Assembly: GCA_030628245.1 (NCBI GenBank)
Contig: DAOVRI010000105.1
Coordinates: forward strand, 1 to 6,014
Direction of reading: 5' to 3'
Length of the DNA: 6,014 nt
Origin: Dehalococcoidales bacterium
GTDB lineage: Bacteria > Chloroflexota > Dehalococcoidia > Dehalococcoidales > RBG-16-60-22
Each line of letters begins with the position of its first letter. Positions within the stretch are counted from its first letter, which is position 1. The translations under genes and the position numbers were made by a program. The notes beneath the pieces are model-generated. The model did no database searches. It was given only the letters and a program-made list of their open reading frames with translations, and had not been told where the DNA came from. Shown here in pieces: positions 5,872 through 6,014 of this stretch.

Positions 5872-6014
5872 ATGAAAAAGATATCCGATAAACAAAGGCG
5901 CATCGTCAAATTTATCGAGCGTTTTCTCTCCGATAAGGGCTACCCGCCCTCTATCCGGGATATCCAGGCCGGGTGTGATATCAGCTCGACGTCGGTGGTG
6001 GACTATAATCTGAA
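5872..6014 (+). CDS. lexA: LexA-type SOS repressor, N-terminal part (cut by window end)
   Basis: The visible 47 codons encode the LexA winged helix-turn-helix DNA-binding domain. The start MKKISDKQRRIVKFIERFL matches helix 1, GYPPSIRDI (23-31) is the conserved turn and helix 2 entry, and ISSTSVVDYNL (37-47) is the recognition helix with the SSTSVV pattern typical of LexA. In the family this domain binds SOS operators and represses DNA-repair genes, and RecA filaments trigger self-cleavage of a C-terminal S24 peptidase domain. That domain lies beyond the window, so the self-cleavage Ala-Gly site and the Ser-Lys dyad cannot be checked. The SOS box overlapping its promoter strongly supports the LexA call and autorepression. 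It is less likely to be a short regulator carrying only the LexA DNA-binding domain. Confidence 0.88.
   Translation, partial: MKKISDKQRRIVKFIERFLSDKGYPPSIRDIQAGCDISSTSVVDYNL

Noticed and set aside
5844..5891. Possible 15-codon upstream reading frame (ATG 5844 to TAA 5891) overlapping the lexA start in another frame.
   Set aside because: It would need ribosome binding through the AGG of the SOS box very near the predicted mRNA 5' end. It is short and most likely chance.
5682..5909. A 75-codon open frame on the minus strand across the lexA promoter and start.
   Set aside because: It covers a clear promoter, SOS box and lexA start on the plus strand, shows no recognisable domain, and has no reason to be coding.
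1..6014. CRISPR array, insertion sequence, tRNA or rRNA, toxin-antitoxin pair or defence system.
   Set aside because: No regular repeats, transposase, RNA gene fold or small paired genes were seen; nearly all of the window is explained by six recognisable genes and their control regions.

Overview
This is a compact bacterial chromosomal window holding five complete genes and the start of a sixth. The gene types and control signals suggest a member of the Chloroflexota, probably the Dehalococcoidia. The reasons are a Thermotoga-type (class I-beta) DAHP synthase with an N-terminal regulatory domain, a Bacillus-type iron-sulfur PurF with a very short propeptide, a NatAB-type ABC exporter, and a LexA gene with a Gram-positive-type SOS box. 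This placement is inference from protein flavour, not a search. Start codons are mixed: ATG for aroF, the ATPase and lexA, TTG for purF, GTG for the permease.

Layout. Positions 1-112 hold a good sigma70-type promoter and leader for aroF (113-1129, +), the first enzyme of the shikimate pathway. An imperfect hairpin followed by TTTT spans the aroF stop codon. Directly after it comes an alpha/beta hydrolase with an intact Ser-Asp-His triad (1154-1942, +). A new promoter begins five bases after the hydrolase stop and drives purF (2021-3448, +), the first committed enzyme of purine synthesis, which ends at an intrinsic terminator (3470-3488). The opposite strand carries a two-gene operon that converges on purF: an ABC ATPase (5629-4715) and its membrane permease (4722-3508), overlapping by 8 bp. 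The 242-bp gap at 5630-5871 is a divergent regulatory region. It holds an extended -10 promoter for the ABC operon on one strand, and on the other a near-consensus promoter with a LexA operator on the predicted transcription start of lexA (5872 to beyond the window end).

How the genes relate. aroF and purF are both committed-step biosynthetic enzymes but have separate promoters and belong to different pathways. The hydrolase may be co-transcribed with aroF by read-through. The ABC pair forms one exporter of unknown substrate. LexA probably represses its own gene.

I see no mobile element, CRISPR array, tRNA, rRNA or clear riboswitch, and no gene set that looks like a new defence or accessory system. 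The most informative non-coding signals are the SOS box at lexA, the inverted repeat bracketing the aroF -10 box, and the hairpin between aroF and the hydrolase.
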